From Acidimicrobiia bacterium (GTDB lineage Bacteria > Actinomycetota > Acidimicrobiia > Spongiisociales > SHLN01): a DNA stretch of 6,007 nucleotides. The translations under genes and the position numbers were made by a program. The DNA is taken from contig JAUXLW010000087.1 of NCBI GenBank assembly GCA_030623545.1, positions 1 to 6,007 on the forward strand, in the 5' to 3' direction. Positions within the stretch are counted from its first letter, which is position 1. The number at the start of each line of letters is the position of its first letter. The notes beneath the pieces were generated by a model. That model was not told where the DNA came from and searched no databases. It worked only from the letters and a program-made list of their open reading frames with translations. Shown piece after piece: positions 5,767 through 6,007 of this stretch.

Positions 5767-5846
5767 GAATCTGTCCTCCTGGCCGTTGCTGGGCGGGCGC
5801 AGGGATGTTACATACCCCTGGAGCGCCGCACTCAGGCCGGATTAGG
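5767..5846 (-). promoter_or_regulatory. Upstream region of the five-gene unit, possible promoter with dyad
   Basis: An 80-base gap between the ATP-grasp-like gene and the LLM gene. It contains an imperfect dyad at 5800-5820 (arms CAGGGATGT and ACATacCCCTG, with a 2-base insertion in the right arm). On the minus strand, TAACAT (complement of 5805-5810) fits the TANNNT -10 pattern of actinobacterial promoters and would start transcription roughly 30 bases before the LLM ATG. The sequence near the expected -35 position (about 5828-5835) is a poor match. The dyad overlaps the candidate -10, as an operator would. It is also possible that transcription simply continues from the upstream gene. Confidence 0.33.
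5774..5780 (-). promoter_or_regulatory. Strong Shine-Dalgarno AGGAGGA for the LLM gene
   Basis: The complement of 5774-5780 reads AGGAGGA, 7 bases from the ATG at 5764-5766. This fixes the LLM start and is the only strong ribosome binding site at the head of the five-gene unit; the second (M20) and fourth (deaminase) genes have weak sites or none. Confidence 0.75.
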
Positions 5847-6007
5847 TCATGCCACCCGCCGGGCCCGGGCCCGCTCAATTATGAGAGCGACCAGATCCTC
5901 GAATGGATCGAAACCCACAAGGTTGTGCGCGTCGGCTACGAAGTTGGAGAGGGCGTTGATGTCGTAGAAATAGCGGAGCCCGTCACGGGCGCTCACCAGG
6001 TACTCGA
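5847..6007 (-). CDS. C-terminus of a probable ATP-grasp ligase (RimK/glutathione synthase-like), 5' end cut off
   Basis: Only the last 52 residues are present; the rest lies beyond the right window edge. The readable tail begins EYLVSARDGLRYFYDINALS, continues NFVADA and VGFDPFEDL, and ends in a basic helix (ERARARRVA). A strand followed by an acidic residue, I and N (D-I-N, residues 15-17 of the fragment) resembles the C-terminal metal-binding D/E-x-N motif of ATP-grasp enzymes, and FYDINALSNFV is a pattern I associate with RimK-type ligase-like proteins. Such enzymes join a carboxylate to an amine through an acyl phosphate. With so little sequence the call is tentative. The stop is 80 bases upstream of the LLM gene on the same strand, so it could belong to the same transcript or end a separate one. 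Confidence 0.55.
   Translation of the reverse strand, partial: EYLVSARDGLRYFYDINALSNFVADAHNLVGFDPFEDLVALIIERARARRVA

Noticed and set aside
5053..5967. Long plus-strand open frame (304 codons) opposite the LLM gene
   Set aside because: It is antisense to the well-supported LLM gene, has no recognisable domain, and is a typical by-product of GC-rich codon use.

Overview
The window is GC-rich bacterial DNA, densely packed with ordinary metabolic genes. Strong AGGAGG-type ribosome binding sites, short gaps, 4-base ATGA overlaps and a luciferase-like oxidoreductase of a type common in F420-using bacteria suggest an actinobacterium, perhaps an uncultured environmental lineage. That placement is an inference: there is no rRNA or other marker gene here. 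I see no mobile element, CRISPR array, tRNA or rRNA.

Layout, left to right. (1) 1-614, minus strand: a RidA-family protein (222-614), then the start of a small antibiotic-biosynthesis-monooxygenase-like (dimeric alpha/beta-barrel) protein that runs off the left edge. (2) 615-780: divergent control region with two dyads. (3) 781-1533, plus strand: a TauE/SafE-family membrane permease. (4) 1534-1728: convergent intergenic region. (5) 5766 down to 1729, minus strand: a compact five-gene unit in the order LLM-class oxidoreductase, M20-family amidohydrolase, fumarylacetoacetate hydrolase (FAH) family protein, cytidine-deaminase-fold nucleobase/nucleoside deaminase, and VOC (glyoxalase-like) protein. 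Its first two junctions are ATGA overlaps and the other two are gaps of 15 and 8 bases. (6) 5847-6007, minus strand: the C-terminus of what looks like an ATP-grasp ligase, cut by the right edge.

The five-gene unit reads as a small-molecule catabolic operon. The encoded activities are an oxidation (LLM), an amide, carbamoyl or peptide-like hydrolysis (M20), a C-C or related hydrolysis of a keto-acid type compound (FAH), a deamination (CDA fold) and a metal-dependent step or resistance function (VOC). With the nearby RidA protein, ABM protein and permease, the set resembles in logic, but not in gene identity, pathways that open nitrogen heterocycles, such as the Rut pyrimidine pathway (LLM monooxygenase, amidohydrolase, RidA-like protein, transporter). 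The substrate cannot be read from the sequence.

Two proteins depart from their family's usual active site. The M20 protein has Asn where the bridging Asp is expected, GEIE in place of the usual Glu-Glu pair, and no His at the usual C-terminal ligand position. The RidA protein lacks the arginine needed for imine deamination.
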